Part shown: positions 33,567 through 42,329 of the stretch, piece after piece
Layout: the number at the start of each line of letters is the position of its first letter
Numbering within the stretch: position 1 is the first letter of the stretch
Origin: Desulfovibrio aminophilus DSM 12254
GTDB lineage: Bacteria > Desulfobacterota > Desulfovibrionia > Desulfovibrionales > Desulfovibrionaceae
NCBI RefSeq assembly: GCF_000422565.1
Contig: NZ_AUMA01000010.1
Span: forward strand, 62,001-126,000
DNA length: 64,000 nucleotides
Reading direction: 5' to 3'
The notes under the pieces: generated by a model
Told to the model about the DNA's origin: nothing
Database searches by the model: none
What the model saw: the letters and a program-made list of their open reading frames with translations, nothing else
Program-made: the position numbers and the translations under genes

Positions 33567-35831
33567 CTATCGATAATAGAGATTTCGCCCACCCATGGTC
33601 AAGAGCGCGCGGTGGAGATTCTTGCGCAGATCCCGGCGATCCCAGATGCCCTGAATATGTCCGCGCGAGAGCGCTTTCCAACAACTGTGGTAGTGCGGCG
33701 GCACGGGCATGCCGGTGGTCTCGGCGATGACCCCGGGCCCGGCGAAACCGACGTTGGCCGAGCGCACCGAGAACTGGTAGGGCGAACACCCCAGAAAGCT
33801 GGCCACCGGCCCGGCGTAGGAATTGGTGTCGTAGAGCACGAGGTAGAGTCCCCCCGCCTCGATGTAGCGGCGCACGGCGATGGTGCAGCGGGGCATCTGG
33901 ATGACCCCGGCCACCCCTTCCTGGATGCGGATGCCCGCCGTGCCGTGGACGTAGGCCAGAAACGGCAGGTGCATCCGTCGGGCGCGCTCGGCGGCGCGGA
34001 TGAACTTCTCGCCCTCGGCGGCGCCCACGCTGCCGCCACGGAAAGAACCCACCAGGGCCGCCACCACAAGGTTCAGCCCCTCCAGAGTCGTCTCGAAGGT
34101 GATGCAGGAACTTTTCAACCGCGTGGCCTTGCGGGCCTGGGCCAGCTTGAGGTCCAGCCCTTCGTAGCCCAGGGGGTTGGCGGCCTCCAGCTCGGCGTTG
34201 AACTCATAGGCGCTCTTGAAATCCAGGATGTTGTGCAGAACCCACTGGTGCTCCATGGGGAAATGGTGCCCGCAGGTGGAGCAGACCCCGGCGAACTCGT
34301 CGAACAGGTCCGGGGCCCAGAGGTCCGGACAGCCGTGGGTGCGCGCGTTGGGACAGGTCACGGTCCGGTCCTCCCGGCTGCGTGGGCTGACCCAGTCCCA
34401 GAGCGTTTCGGAGCGACAGGCGTCCTCCCCGGGCCGAGACAGGCAGGTGAGCATCTCCCGCACTTCGGGCGCGGCCTCGGTCAGTTCCTCGCCGTCCCCG
34501 CCGGAGCCCCGGAAGGGCCGGAGCAGACGGCGCTTGAGCACATGGGCTTCGGCGGCGATGTCCTCCATGACCTCCATGACCCGGCGCTTGCGCCGTCCCA
34601 AGAAGTCGTGGCGAAACAGGGTCAGACCCGCCCAGACTATATCCTGCAGAGCGGCGTAGGCCCGGCGGACCGAAGAGCGCGGATCGCGGTAGGCCCAGCG
34701 GCTCATCTGGCGGAAGCGAACCGCGCGTCTCCATACGAGACGATCCTTGGCCCGGCTTCCCATATCCCAGCGCATGTAGACGCTTTCCTCCCGTCCGTCG
34801 GAGGCCTCGTCGGCCCGGCGACGAAGGGCCAGGGCGCGCACGAACTTCATGCCCGAGACCTGGGAGACCACCTCGTTTGTGGCATGGATCAGCTCACGCC
34901 GCAGACGGCGAAAAAACTCGGCATGGTCGGGCCGCGCGCCCAGGGGCGGCTCCTGAATCACCCGGTCCACGAACCCCATCGACGCGTTGTCGCGGGCCGT
35001 GATCTTGAGCTGGCTGGCGCATTGGGCCACGAGTTCCGCGCCGGCCCGCTGTCCCGGTCGCAGGCCGCCTTCGATGGCCGCCGCGCCCTCGGGGGAGATG
35101 ACCGAATAGTAGCCGTGCGAGAGCATGAGCCGTTTGTCGGCCAGGGCGATGGCCTCGGCTCCGCCGGAGCCGCCCTCGGAGATCACGGCCACGACCGGCA
35201 CGCGCAGCCCGGCCATCTCATAGAGGTTGCGCGCGATCTGCTGGGCCGCGCCGGGGTAGTCCTCCAGCGGATAGGCACCGGGCGTGAAGACCCAGGCGTG
35301 GATCGGGATGTTCTCGGTCTCGGCGACCCTCATGGCCTGCAGGGCCTTGGCGTTGCCCCAGGGTTTGGCTGAGCCGCCGTTGCGGAACTCCTCGCCGTGG
35401 CCCTTCTCGTGACCGATGACCATGACCGGCTGGTCGATGACCTTGCGGCCCACCCGGCGCAGAAACGTGGCTCGGGCGATGAGCATGGCCGGGTCGATGC
35501 TGTGTTCTCCCTGGCCGCCGATCTCGGAATAGTTGTCGTAGACGTTCTCCAGCACGTCCTTGAGACAGAAGCGCTGGGGGTGGCGCACGATGCGCACCCG
35601 GTCCATGGGGCTCAACTCGGCGTCCAGGCGATGCTCCAAGAGGTCGAACAACTCCTCCAGTTGCGACAGCCGGGCCCACTGCTCCTCGCGCGGCAGATTC
35701 GGCTCGGCCTCCAGAAACTCGGCCAGCTTGGAACGGAGCATCCGGATGGTATCGTTCTCGCGGTCCCCGAAGATGTCCCGCACATACGTCAGGCGGTCCC
35801 GCAACGCCGCGACACGCTTTTCCGTATCCAT
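33567..35831 (-). CDS. Acetyl-CoA carboxylase carboxyltransferase, fused alpha (AccA) and beta (AccD)
   Basis: 754 residues. The N-terminal half is AccA-like (crotonase fold; PVMVIGHEKGHG and ISEGGSGGAEAIALADK). A connecting, Arg-rich segment covers about 330-450. The C-terminal half is AccD-like: a zinc-ribbon with two cysteine pairs (CPNARTHGC ... CSTCGHHF), then FETTLEGLNLVVAALVGSF and the oxyanion loop HGTAGIRIQEGVAGV. The order is alpha first, beta second. It transfers the carboxyl group from the biotinyl carrier to acetyl-CoA to make malonyl-CoA. Start ATG 35831, one base after the accC stop. The fused order and the arginine-rich linker are unusual against the separate accA and accD of E. 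coli, but I understand fused forms occur in Desulfovibrio relatives. Confidence 0.92.
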   Translation of the reverse strand: MDTEKRVAALRDRLTYVRDIFGDRENDTIRMLRSKLAEFLEAEPNLPREEQWARLSQLEELFDLLEHRLDAELSPMDRVRIVRHPQRFCLKDVLENVYDNYSEIGGQGEHSIDPAMLIARATFLRRVGRKVIDQPVMVIGHEKGHGEEFRNGGSAKPWGNAKALQAMRVAETENIPIHAWVFTPGAYPLEDYPGAAQQIARNLYEMAGLRVPVVAVISEGGSGGAEAIALADKRLMLSHGYYSVISPEGAAAIEGGLRPGQRAGAELVAQCASQLKITARDNASMGFVDRVIQEPPLGARPDHAEFFRRLRRELIHATNEVVSQVSGMKFVRALALRRRADEASDGREESVYMRWDMGSRAKDRLVWRRAVRFRQMSRWAYRDPRSSVRRAYAALQDIVWAGLTLFRHDFLGRRKRRVMEVMEDIAAEAHVLKRRLLRPFRGSGGDGEELTEAAPEVREMLTCLSRPGEDACRSETLWDWVSPRSREDRTVTCPNARTHGCPDLWAPDLFDEFAGVCSTCGHHFPMEHQWVLHNILDFKSAYEFNAELEAANPLGYEGLDLKLAQARKATRLKSSCITFETTLEGLNLVVAALVGSFRGGSVGAAEGEKFIRAAERARRMHLPFLAYVHGTAGIRIQEGVAGVIQMPRCTIAVRRYIEAGGLYLVLYDTNSYAGPVASFLGCSPYQFSVRSANVGFAGPGVIAETTGMPVPPHYHSCWKALSRGHIQGIWDRRDLRKNLHRALLTMGGRNLYYR

Positions 35832-35832
35832 G

Positions 35833-37251
35833 TCAGAACCTAAGGATGTCCGCCGTCTTGCGGCGCAGGTAGTTCAAATTGCCGCACCAGGACTCCCCGG
35901 CAGTGGTCAGGCCCTCGAGCGTCACCTCGGACAGGAAACGCTCGCCGCGTTGCCGGGCCTCGGCCAGATTCCTGCCCCAGACGATGCCCAGGGCCAAGTT
36001 CGGGTCGAAATCCGTGGGCACCTCGTAGGCCCGATCACGGGGAAGATGCGTATGCACGGTCAGCCAGGGGTGCTCGGGCACGACGAAGCGCTCGATGCGC
36101 CCGGACTGCGGCGCGAAGCGGTTCTCGGGCTTCTCGGCCACGATGCGGTACTCGATGCCCACGCCCTCGAAGGAGATGTCCTCCTGGCCGTAGCCCAGGG
36201 ACTCGCCCAGAGCCAAGCGGATCTGCTCCCCGACGAGGTCCGGCGCGGGCTCGCCCCGCAACCGGGAGATGGCGGTGGACACGCCGTTCTCCACCTGGAT
36301 GCGTGTGTTCACCTCCATGAGAAACGGCTCCCCCCGGGGCGTGACGATCCATTCCCAGGTGCCCACGGAGTCGTAAGCCACCTCGCGGGCCATGGCCAGC
36401 GAATGCGCGACCACCTCTTCCAGCACTCTGGCCGCGTCGAAGGCGTAGTCGATCTCGCCAGGGGCGAAGCCCGGGGCCACCTCCACCCGCTTCTGGCGGC
36501 CCGGACTCTGGATGGAGCAGTTGCGGGTGCCGAAGTGAACGATGTCCCCGCCCTGCCGTTCGCCCAGAATCTGGACCTCGATGTGGTTGAAATCCTGGAT
36601 GCGCTGTTCGATGAGCACGCCCTCGTCCTGGAAATGCCGCAGGGCGTAGCTCCTCACGCGGCGAAAAGCCCGGCGGAACTGCGCCGGATCGCCCACTTCC
36701 TCGATGCCCATGCCTCCGCCGCCGGCCGAGGCCTTGACCAGGATCTGGCCGTTGGCCACGCCCTGCTTGGCTTGGAAGGCGAACAACCCGGCCGCGATCT
36801 CCTCGGCCTCCATCTCGTCGTAGACCGGTCGGTCGGAACCCGGGATGGTGGGCACGCCGAGCCTGCGCGCCAGACGCTTGGTGTTGATCTTGTCGCCCAG
36901 GTCGCGGATGAGCCACCAGGATGGCCCGATGAAGCGCATGGGCCGGTCGCGCAGGGTCACCCGGCGGGCGAAACGAAAGTCCTCGGCGAAGAAACCGTAG
37001 CCGGGGTGAACGGCCGCGCACTCCGCGGCGTCGGCAACGGCCAGGATTTCGTTGGCGTCGTGGTAGGAGCTGATGCGGTAGAGGGACCGCTCCCCTCCCT
37101 CGGCCAGAGCCAAAGCGGCATGGCCGGAATCGCGGTCGGCCTCCGTGACCACGCAAACGAACTCGTGCCCCAGCCAGCGGCAGGCCCGCAGGATGCGCAC
37201 GGCGATCTCACCGCGGTTGGCGATGAGGATGCGGCTCTTGGATTCAGCCAC
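35833..37251 (-). CDS. accC: Acetyl-CoA carboxylase biotin carboxylase subunit
   Basis: 472 residues. ATP-grasp biotin carboxylase that carboxylates the carrier. The N-terminus RILIANRGEIAVRILRACR is canonical. The glycine-rich ATP loop appears as KASAGGGGMGIE, followed by EVQILGERQGGDIVHFGTRNCSIQ and FLMEVNTRIQVENGVS. These positions are intact. It lies 15 bases after the PilZ gene and one base before accAD. The hydrophobic sequence around residues 60-90 follows the family. With the carrier and carboxyltransferase downstream, this run encodes a complete acetyl-CoA carboxylase. Confidence 0.94.
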   Translation of the reverse strand: MAESKSRILIANRGEIAVRILRACRWLGHEFVCVVTEADRDSGHAALALAEGGERSLYRISSYHDANEILAVADAAECAAVHPGYGFFAEDFRFARRVTLRDRPMRFIGPSWWLIRDLGDKINTKRLARRLGVPTIPGSDRPVYDEMEAEEIAAGLFAFQAKQGVANGQILVKASAGGGGMGIEEVGDPAQFRRAFRRVRSYALRHFQDEGVLIEQRIQDFNHIEVQILGERQGGDIVHFGTRNCSIQSPGRQKRVEVAPGFAPGEIDYAFDAARVLEEVVAHSLAMAREVAYDSVGTWEWIVTPRGEPFLMEVNTRIQVENGVSTAISRLRGEPAPDLVGEQIRLALGESLGYGQEDISFEGVGIEYRIVAEKPENRFAPQSGRIERFVVPEHPWLTVHTHLPRDRAYEVPTDFDPNLALGIVWGRNLAEARQRGERFLSEVTLEGLTTAGESWCGNLNYLRRKTADILRF

Positions 37252-37266
37252 GGACGGCGTCGGCCC

Positions 37267-37647
37267 TCACAGTTCCTCTTTCTTGGCCTTGCGCAGCTCG
37301 ATGAGGCGCTTCTGGACCTCGAGCACGAGCTTGTCCAGCTTCATCTCCTGGCGACGGTCCAGATCCTGGAAGTTGCAGCCCACGATGCCGTTGTCCAGGA
37401 TGCGCATGACCCGCCCCTTGACCTGGGAGAGGAAGAGCTTGCGGGCCAGCAAAAGATCGAACTCGAAGGGCTGTCCCTCCTTGAAGACCTTGGCTTCCTC
37501 CAGGATGGCGAAGCCGCTGGCCGAAAGATCCTTGACCTGGTATTCCTTGCCGCTCCCCGCGATGCGGACCAACAACCCCGGCACGCGGGTCCGAAACGCC
37601 TTGCGGAGCTGGTCATCGTCATTGGGCAAACGCACGTCGAAATCCAT
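37267..37647 (-). CDS. PilZ domain c-di-GMP-binding protein
   Basis: 126 residues. The PilZ ligand motif is split as usual: RKAFRTR (RxxxR) near residue 15 and DLSASGFAI (D/NxSxxG) near 45, so c-di-GMP binding is expected. It lies directly after motB (37-base gap) and before accC. In motAB operons a PilZ protein commonly adjusts motor speed, which is the likely role here. Confidence 0.86.
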   Translation of the reverse strand: MDFDVRLPNDDDQLRKAFRTRVPGLLVRIAGSGKEYQVKDLSASGFAILEEAKVFKEGQPFEFDLLLARKLFLSQVKGRVMRILDNGIVGCNFQDLDRRQEMKLDKLVLEVQKRLIELRKAKKEEL

Positions 37648-37684
37648 CGATCCCCCCTGATCCGAAACTCGCCGTCACACTCGC

Positions 37685-38431
37685 CTATTGTGCCCCGATC
37701 ATGCGTTTTTCAAGCACGATCTCCACCCGGCGGTTGCGGGCCCGGTTTTCTTCCGTGTTGTTGGGATAGAGCGGATCAAGATCCGCCAAACCCGTGGCCG
37801 TCAGGCGCTTGGGCTCCACCCCCATCTGCATGAGCGCGCGCAGAACGTTCACCGCGCGCAGGGAGGAAACCTCCCAGTTGTCGGCATAGCGCACCCCGGA
37901 TGGCTTCACGTCGTCGGTGTAGCCCTTGATGTTCACCGTCTGGTCCGGGTGGCGGAAAAGGAAATCCTTGAGTTCGGTGAGCGCCCGCAGCCCCTGGGGC
38001 GTCAGCTGAACCTGGCCCGGAGCGAACAGCACGTCGCCGGACAGGCGCAACGTGACGATCCCGTTCTCGAAGTTGGCGCTGACGAGGCCCTCCACGCCCT
38101 TGGTGGTTTGGAGCGTCTTGACCTCGGCGAAGACCTTGCGCTGGGACTCGATGATCTGGCGACGCATGAGGGCCTGGTCGATGAGCACCCCGGCCTCGTC
38201 GCGGGTCACCCGGCTGGTGGAGACCTTCTCCATCTTGCCCTTGAGGGCCTTGGTCACGGAGGAGAACGTATCGGAAATCTTGGCCTTGTCCGGAGTGGAC
38301 ATGGAGAACAGAAGCACGAAGAAGGTCAGCAGAAGCATGGTCACGTCCGCGAAGGTCGTGAGCCATTCCCTGCTTTCCTCTTCGGGCTCGATGTCCGTGC
38401 CCGCGAGCAGTGCCCGTTCGTCGTCGGCCAT
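37685..38431 (-). CDS. motB: Flagellar motor stator protein MotB (OmpA family)
   Basis: 248 residues. The single membrane helix has the proton-channel Asp in WLTTFADVTMLLLTFFVLLF (near residue 29). A linker and an OmpA/MotB peptidoglycan-binding domain follow (VNIKGYTDDVKPSGVRYADNW, SSLRAVNVLRALM, NRRVEIVL). It anchors the stator to the cell wall. The start is two bases after the motA stop. Confidence 0.93.
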   Translation of the reverse strand: MADDERALLAGTDIEPEEESREWLTTFADVTMLLLTFFVLLFSMSTPDKAKISDTFSSVTKALKGKMEKVSTSRVTRDEAGVLIDQALMRRQIIESQRKVFAEVKTLQTTKGVEGLVSANFENGIVTLRLSGDVLFAPGQVQLTPQGLRALTELKDFLFRHPDQTVNIKGYTDDVKPSGVRYADNWEVSSLRAVNVLRALMQMGVEPKRLTATGLADLDPLYPNNTEENRARNRRVEIVLEKRMIGAQ

Positions 38432-38433
38432 GG

Positions 38434-39180
38434 CTACTCACGCTCCTTGGGAGCGAGGAACGAGGAGAGTTTCTCGTAGACCAGCCTAGGGTTGTTGTTC
38501 TCCAGAATGGACTTGGCCCCCTCGAAGATGATCTCCAGGTGCAGCTGTTCCTGCAGGGTGCGGGCCTTGAGCTTGATGGAGATGGGCAGGAAAAGGATCG
38601 TGGAGAGCAACGAACCGTAGAATGTCGTGATGATGGCCACGGCCATGGCCGGACCGATGGACTTGGGGTCGTCCAGACGCGTGAGCATCTGGATCAGACC
38701 GATGAGGGTTCCGATCATGCCGAAGGCCGGGGCCAAGCCCCCCAGGCGGGTGAACACGTCCTGGGCCACCTTGTGGCGGCGTTTCATGGAGCCGATCTCG
38801 ATGGCCAGAGTGGTGCGGATGAGGTCGGGGTCGGCGTTGTCCGCGATGAGCTGGCAGGACTTCTTGAGCACCATGTTCTCGGTCTGCACGTTCTCCAGGG
38901 CCAGCAGTCCCTCGCGGCGGCTGATCTCGGCGACCTTGACCATGATGTTGACCACGTCGCGCGCCTGGACGCGTTTGGTGGCGAAAATCTTGAAGCCCGC
39001 GTAGAAGGCCTGTATGACCTCCTCGAAGGGAAAGGCGATGCAGATGGAGGCCAACGAGCCGCCGAGCACGATCATGGCGCTGGGAAGATCGAAGAAGATC
39101 ATCATGTCGCCACCCATGTAGATGGCGCCGATGACCAGGGAGAGACCGAAAAGGAGGCCGAGGAGGGTTGCGAAATCCAT
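38434..39180 (-). CDS. motA: Flagellar motor stator protein MotA
   Basis: 248 residues with four hydrophobic segments (about 5-25, 30-50, 145-170, 180-205) and a charged cytoplasmic loop between the second and third. MotA/TolQ/ExbB domain signature: GLAPAFGMIGTLIGLIQML and PAMAVAIITTFYGSLLS. With MotB it forms the ion-driven stator. It is first in the nine-gene run ending at ssb. No flagellar structural gene lies in the window. Confidence 0.93.
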   Translation of the reverse strand: MDFATLLGLLFGLSLVIGAIYMGGDMMIFFDLPSAMIVLGGSLASICIAFPFEEVIQAFYAGFKIFATKRVQARDVVNIMVKVAEISRREGLLALENVQTENMVLKKSCQLIADNADPDLIRTTLAIEIGSMKRRHKVAQDVFTRLGGLAPAFGMIGTLIGLIQMLTRLDDPKSIGPAMAVAIITTFYGSLLSTILFLPISIKLKARTLQEQLHLEIIFEGAKSILENNNPRLVYEKLSSFLAPKERE

Positions 39181-39303
39181 AACGGAGCCTACCCTTTATT
39201 GAAGGTGTTTCCTGGCCGCTTGTGAGCCGTATACGCACTTTCGCGGCCCCGGTCCAGCCTCGGCCGGACGCCGCCAACCCACCCCCCCGACAAGGAGTCC
39301 CGC

Positions 39304-40197
39304 GTGCGCATTATGGACACTGTACTGCATGCTTCTCAATACCTACACGAAAAGATGGGAGAAATTCAAGCGGGCAGTATCGGCCTCCTGCTGGGCAGCG
39401 GTCTGGGCCATGTCCTGAAGGACTTCCGCGAAGACGCCGGCCTGCCCTACTCCGAAATCCCCGGCTTTCCCTGCTCCACGGTGCCCGGCCACTCGGGTCG
39501 TCTGCTCTGGGGAGAGCTTGAGGGCCGCCCCCTGGTCGTGCTTTCGGGCCGAGTCCATCTCTACGAAGGCTACGATGCCGCCCAGGTCTGTCTGGGCGTG
39601 CGTCTGCTCCGGGAACTGGGCGTACGCACGCTCATCCTGACCAACGCCGCCGGAGCCCTCAACCCTCTGTTCGAAACCGGCTCGCTCATGTGCCTCTCGG
39701 ACCACATCAATTTCACGGGCCGCAACCCCTTGTGCGGGCCGCACGAGCCGCGCTTCGGGGAGCGCTTCCCGGACATGAGCGCGGCCTACGCTCCGGAGTT
39801 GCGGGCCCTGGCCCTGGCCCAGGCCCGACGCCTGGGGCTGCGCCTGGAACAGGGCGTGTACCTCCAGGTGCTCGGGCCGAGCCTGGAAACCCCGGCCGAG
39901 ACCCGGGCCTTCCGGGCCCTGGGCGCGGACGCCGTGGGCATGTCCACGGTCGTGGAGGCGATCGCCGCCCGACAAATGGGCATGCGCGTCCTGGGCATCG
40001 CCTGCCTGACGAACAAGAATCTGCCGGACTGCATGGCGCCCACGAGCCACGAACAGGTTCTGGCCCAGGCCCGGGCGGCATCCGCCGATCTTGGGCGACT
40101 GCTCGCCGGGATCATTAAAGAAATTCGCGAAACGGCCGATGGATCGAAGACACCGCCAGTGGCGGAGAAACGGAGCACGGGGAGGGGAAAGGCATGA
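39304..40197 (+). CDS. Purine-nucleoside phosphorylase (trimeric, PNP class)
   Basis: 297 residues. Cleaves purine nucleosides to base and ribose-1-phosphate. Signature residues: GSGLG near 30, PGHSG, LSGRVHLYEGY and LTNAAGALNP; GMSTVVEAIAARQMGMRVLGI carries the purine-site region. GTG start with AAGGAG six bases upstream; ATG 39313 is an internal alternative. The C-terminal 20 residues are low complexity and overlap the next gene by four bases. Confidence 0.92.
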   Translation: MRIMDTVLHASQYLHEKMGEIQAGSIGLLLGSGLGHVLKDFREDAGLPYSEIPGFPCSTVPGHSGRLLWGELEGRPLVVLSGRVHLYEGYDAAQVCLGVRLLRELGVRTLILTNAAGALNPLFETGSLMCLSDHINFTGRNPLCGPHEPRFGERFPDMSAAYAPELRALALAQARRLGLRLEQGVYLQVLGPSLETPAETRAFRALGADAVGMSTVVEAIAARQMGMRVLGIACLTNKNLPDCMAPTSHEQVLAQARAASADLGRLLAGIIKEIRETADGSKTPPVAEKRSTGRGKA

Positions 40198-40814
40198 AAC
40201 GTTGGGCCGCATGGACCCTGGCGCTGGTCCTGGCCACGCCGGCCGCCGGATGCACCTGGCGGGAGACGAAGCAGGATTTCCGGGACACCAAGAACAGCCT
40301 GCTCGGCACCGACCCCACCACGCGGCGGCTCTATGAGGAGGACGATTCCTCGATCATCGAGCTGAACTACAAGGCCGCCGACAAGCTCCACGCCACCCTG
40401 CGGGGCTCCCTACCGGCCGGTTCGCCCATCTCCATGGAGCGCTTCGCCAACGACGCCGACCCCTCGGACAAGGCCCCCTTCGGCCGCGTGGTGGCCGGAC
40501 AGGTGGCCGCGCGCCTAGCCCAGACCGGCCACAGGATCAGCGCCAAGGCCCCGGCTCCCGCAGGCCGCCAGGTCGTCTCTCAAAACGCCACCGCGGTCGA
40601 GGAGGAAAAAAACCCGCCCCGCCCGAGCGTCCTGGCGGGAAGCTACGTGCTGGCCGGAGACGTGATCCTCGTGCATGCCCGGGTGGTGACCGTGGACGAC
40701 GACACCGAGTTGGCGGCCTACGACTGGACCCTGCCGGTGAACAAGAGCACCCGTGAGCTGCTGCCGCAGCTCAAACAGGGCGGCTTCACCCCCTCGGTCA
40801 AGAACGCCTTCTGA
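40194..40814 (+). CDS. FlgO-like outer-membrane lipoprotein
   Basis: 206 residues. Signal peptide with lipobox PAAGC (Cys 20). The mature protein fits the FlgO family (LNYKAADKLHATL, GSPISMERFANDADPS, APFGRVVAGQVAARLAQTGH, SYVLAGDVILVHARVV), a flagellum-associated lipoprotein first described in Vibrio. The ATG overlaps the phosphorylase stop (ATGA), so they are coupled despite unrelated roles. motAB lies nearby on the opposite strand. Confidence 0.85.
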   Translation: MKRWAAWTLALVLATPAAGCTWRETKQDFRDTKNSLLGTDPTTRRLYEEDDSSIIELNYKAADKLHATLRGSLPAGSPISMERFANDADPSDKAPFGRVVAGQVAARLAQTGHRISAKAPAPAGRQVVSQNATAVEEEKNPPRPSVLAGSYVLAGDVILVHARVVTVDDDTELAAYDWTLPVNKSTRELLPQLKQGGFTPSVKNAF

Positions 40815-40829
40815 CCCGCCGCGAAACAA

Positions 40830-40867
40830 AAAACCGGCCGCCGGAGCATGCTCCGGCGGCCGGTTTT
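40830..40867. terminator. Bidirectional terminator, 38-base perfect palindrome
   Basis: A perfect palindrome centred between 40848 and 40849 (arms begin AAAACCGGCC and end GGCCGGTTTT), with an A run on the left and Ts on the right. It serves the FlgO-like gene on the plus strand and the kor operon on the minus strand. Confidence 0.92.
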
Positions 40868-40881
40868 GCCTTTTCCAGGGA

Positions 40882-41490
40882 CTATTCGGCCTCTTCATCC
40901 TGCGACGGTTTGGCCTTCCATTCGGCGGCGTCCTCGCCAAAGACCCGCCGGGCCTCCTTGAATCCCAGGGAGAACGCCTTGGCGTTCACGGCCCGGATCT
41001 TCTCCGGCAGGGACTCCTCCAGGCTCTTCTTCATGACCCGCTGCTGGGCGAAGGGCAGGAGGAAGGTCAGGGCCCCGAGGACCACGGTGTTCATGGCCTG
41101 GGCCACGCCGACCTTGTCCCGCGCCAGGCGCGTGAACGGCAGCCCGAGGAACATGTTCGTGGGCGGCTGCTTGACCAGCTCCGGCTCCAGGATCAGCAGG
41201 CCGCCGGGCTTGAGGTTGCGGTAGTAGGAGTTGCAGGCGTCCTGCGAGAGGGCCACGAGCACGTCCAGCTCCTGGGCCTTGGGGTAGCTGATGGGCTTGG
41301 AGCTGACCACGAGGTCGCAGCGGCTGGAGCCGCCCCGGGCCTCGGGGCCGTAGCTCTGAGTCTGAGTCACGTAGTAGCCGTGTCCCAGGGCCAGGCCCGC
41401 GCCGAGCACGCGGCCCAGCGTGATGACACCCTGGCCGCCCAGGCCGGACAGGCGGATCTCGAAACGGTCCAAAACGGGAAGAGGCTTCAT
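40882..41490 (-). CDS. 2-oxoacid:ferredoxin oxidoreductase, gamma subunit (KorC/PorG type)
   Basis: 202 residues. Family signature at the N-terminus: FEIRLSGLGGQGVITLGRVLG, then TQTQSYGPEARGGSS. Subunit of the CoA-dependent 2-oxoacid:ferredoxin oxidoreductase, most likely 2-oxoglutarate or a related branched 2-oxoacid. The C-terminus is charged (KAKPSQDEEAE). Start ATG 41490, four-base overlap with the beta-subunit stop. Last gene of the kor operon, followed by the palindromic terminator. Confidence 0.93.
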   Translation of the reverse strand: MKPLPVLDRFEIRLSGLGGQGVITLGRVLGAGLALGHGYYVTQTQSYGPEARGGSSRCDLVVSSKPISYPKAQELDVLVALSQDACNSYYRNLKPGGLLILEPELVKQPPTNMFLGLPFTRLARDKVGVAQAMNTVVLGALTFLLPFAQQRVMKKSLEESLPEKIRAVNAKAFSLGFKEARRVFGEDAAEWKAKPSQDEEAE

Positions 41491-42326
41491 GACGCGCCCT
41501 CCATGAGCTTCTCCTTGAGCGCCTGGTAGCGCTCCTCCAGGCCGGGGGCGTCGCGCTCCACGAACACGCCCAGGGGCAGCCGGCCCGCGCGCTGCTCCTC
41601 GGGCAGCTCGTTGTAGCGCTCCAGCGGCGTGGCGTTCTTCTTGATCCAACGGTACATGTCCACGGGCGACTTGTATTTGTTCTTGCGGCCGAACTGGGTG
41701 TGGCAGGGCGAAACGATCTCCACCAGGTTGAAGCCCGGCCGCTCGATGGCCTTGCTCACCATCCGGTCCAGGTTGTGGATGTGGAAGACCGTGCCCCGGG
41801 CCACGAAGTTGGCCCCGGCCGCCGCGCCCAGCTCCACGATGTCGAAGCTCTTCTCCATCTGGCCGAAGGGCGAGGTCATGGACCAGGAGCCCTCGGGCGT
41901 GGTCGGCGAACACTGGCCGCCGGTCATGCCGTAGATGTTGTTGTTCAGGATGAGCGCGGTGATCCCGATGTTGCGGCGCGCGGCGTGGATGAGATGATTG
42001 CCGCCGATGGACAGGGCGTCGCCGTCGCCCATGATGCAGATGACCTTGAGCTTCGGGTTGGCCATCTTGATGCCCGTGGCGAAGGTCAAGGCCCGGCCAT
42101 GGGTGGTGTGCACGGTGTTGAAGTCCACGTACACGGCCAACCGCCCGGAGCAGCCGATGCCCGCGACCAGGACCACGTCGTCCTTGGCCAGAGCCAGGGA
42201 ATGCACCGAGCGGATGAGCGAACCGAGCACGATGCCGTGCCCGCAGCCCGGACAGAGCACATGCGGGAATTTCTTGTTGTGCCGCAAATATTGATGGATG
42301 ATCTCGTTGCCGGTGAACTCGGACAT
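41487..42326 (-). CDS. 2-oxoacid:ferredoxin oxidoreductase, beta subunit (thiamine-diphosphate binding, KorB type)
   Basis: 279 residues. It has VLCPGCGHGIVLGSL at the N-terminus and the thiamine-diphosphate motif GDGDALSIGGNHLIHAARR followed by NNNIYGMTGGQ. KorB-type proteins pair with a separate alpha subunit, as here. Genes korA-korB are three bases apart and korB-korG overlap, so stoichiometric expression is likely. Confidence 0.93.
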   Translation of the reverse strand: MSEFTGNEIIHQYLRHNKKFPHVLCPGCGHGIVLGSLIRSVHSLALAKDDVVLVAGIGCSGRLAVYVDFNTVHTTHGRALTFATGIKMANPKLKVICIMGDGDALSIGGNHLIHAARRNIGITALILNNNIYGMTGGQCSPTTPEGSWSMTSPFGQMEKSFDIVELGAAAGANFVARGTVFHIHNLDRMVSKAIERPGFNLVEIVSPCHTQFGRKNKYKSPVDMYRWIKKNATPLERYNELPEEQRAGRLPLGVFVERDAPGLEERYQALKEKLMEGAS

Positions 42327-42329
42327 GGC

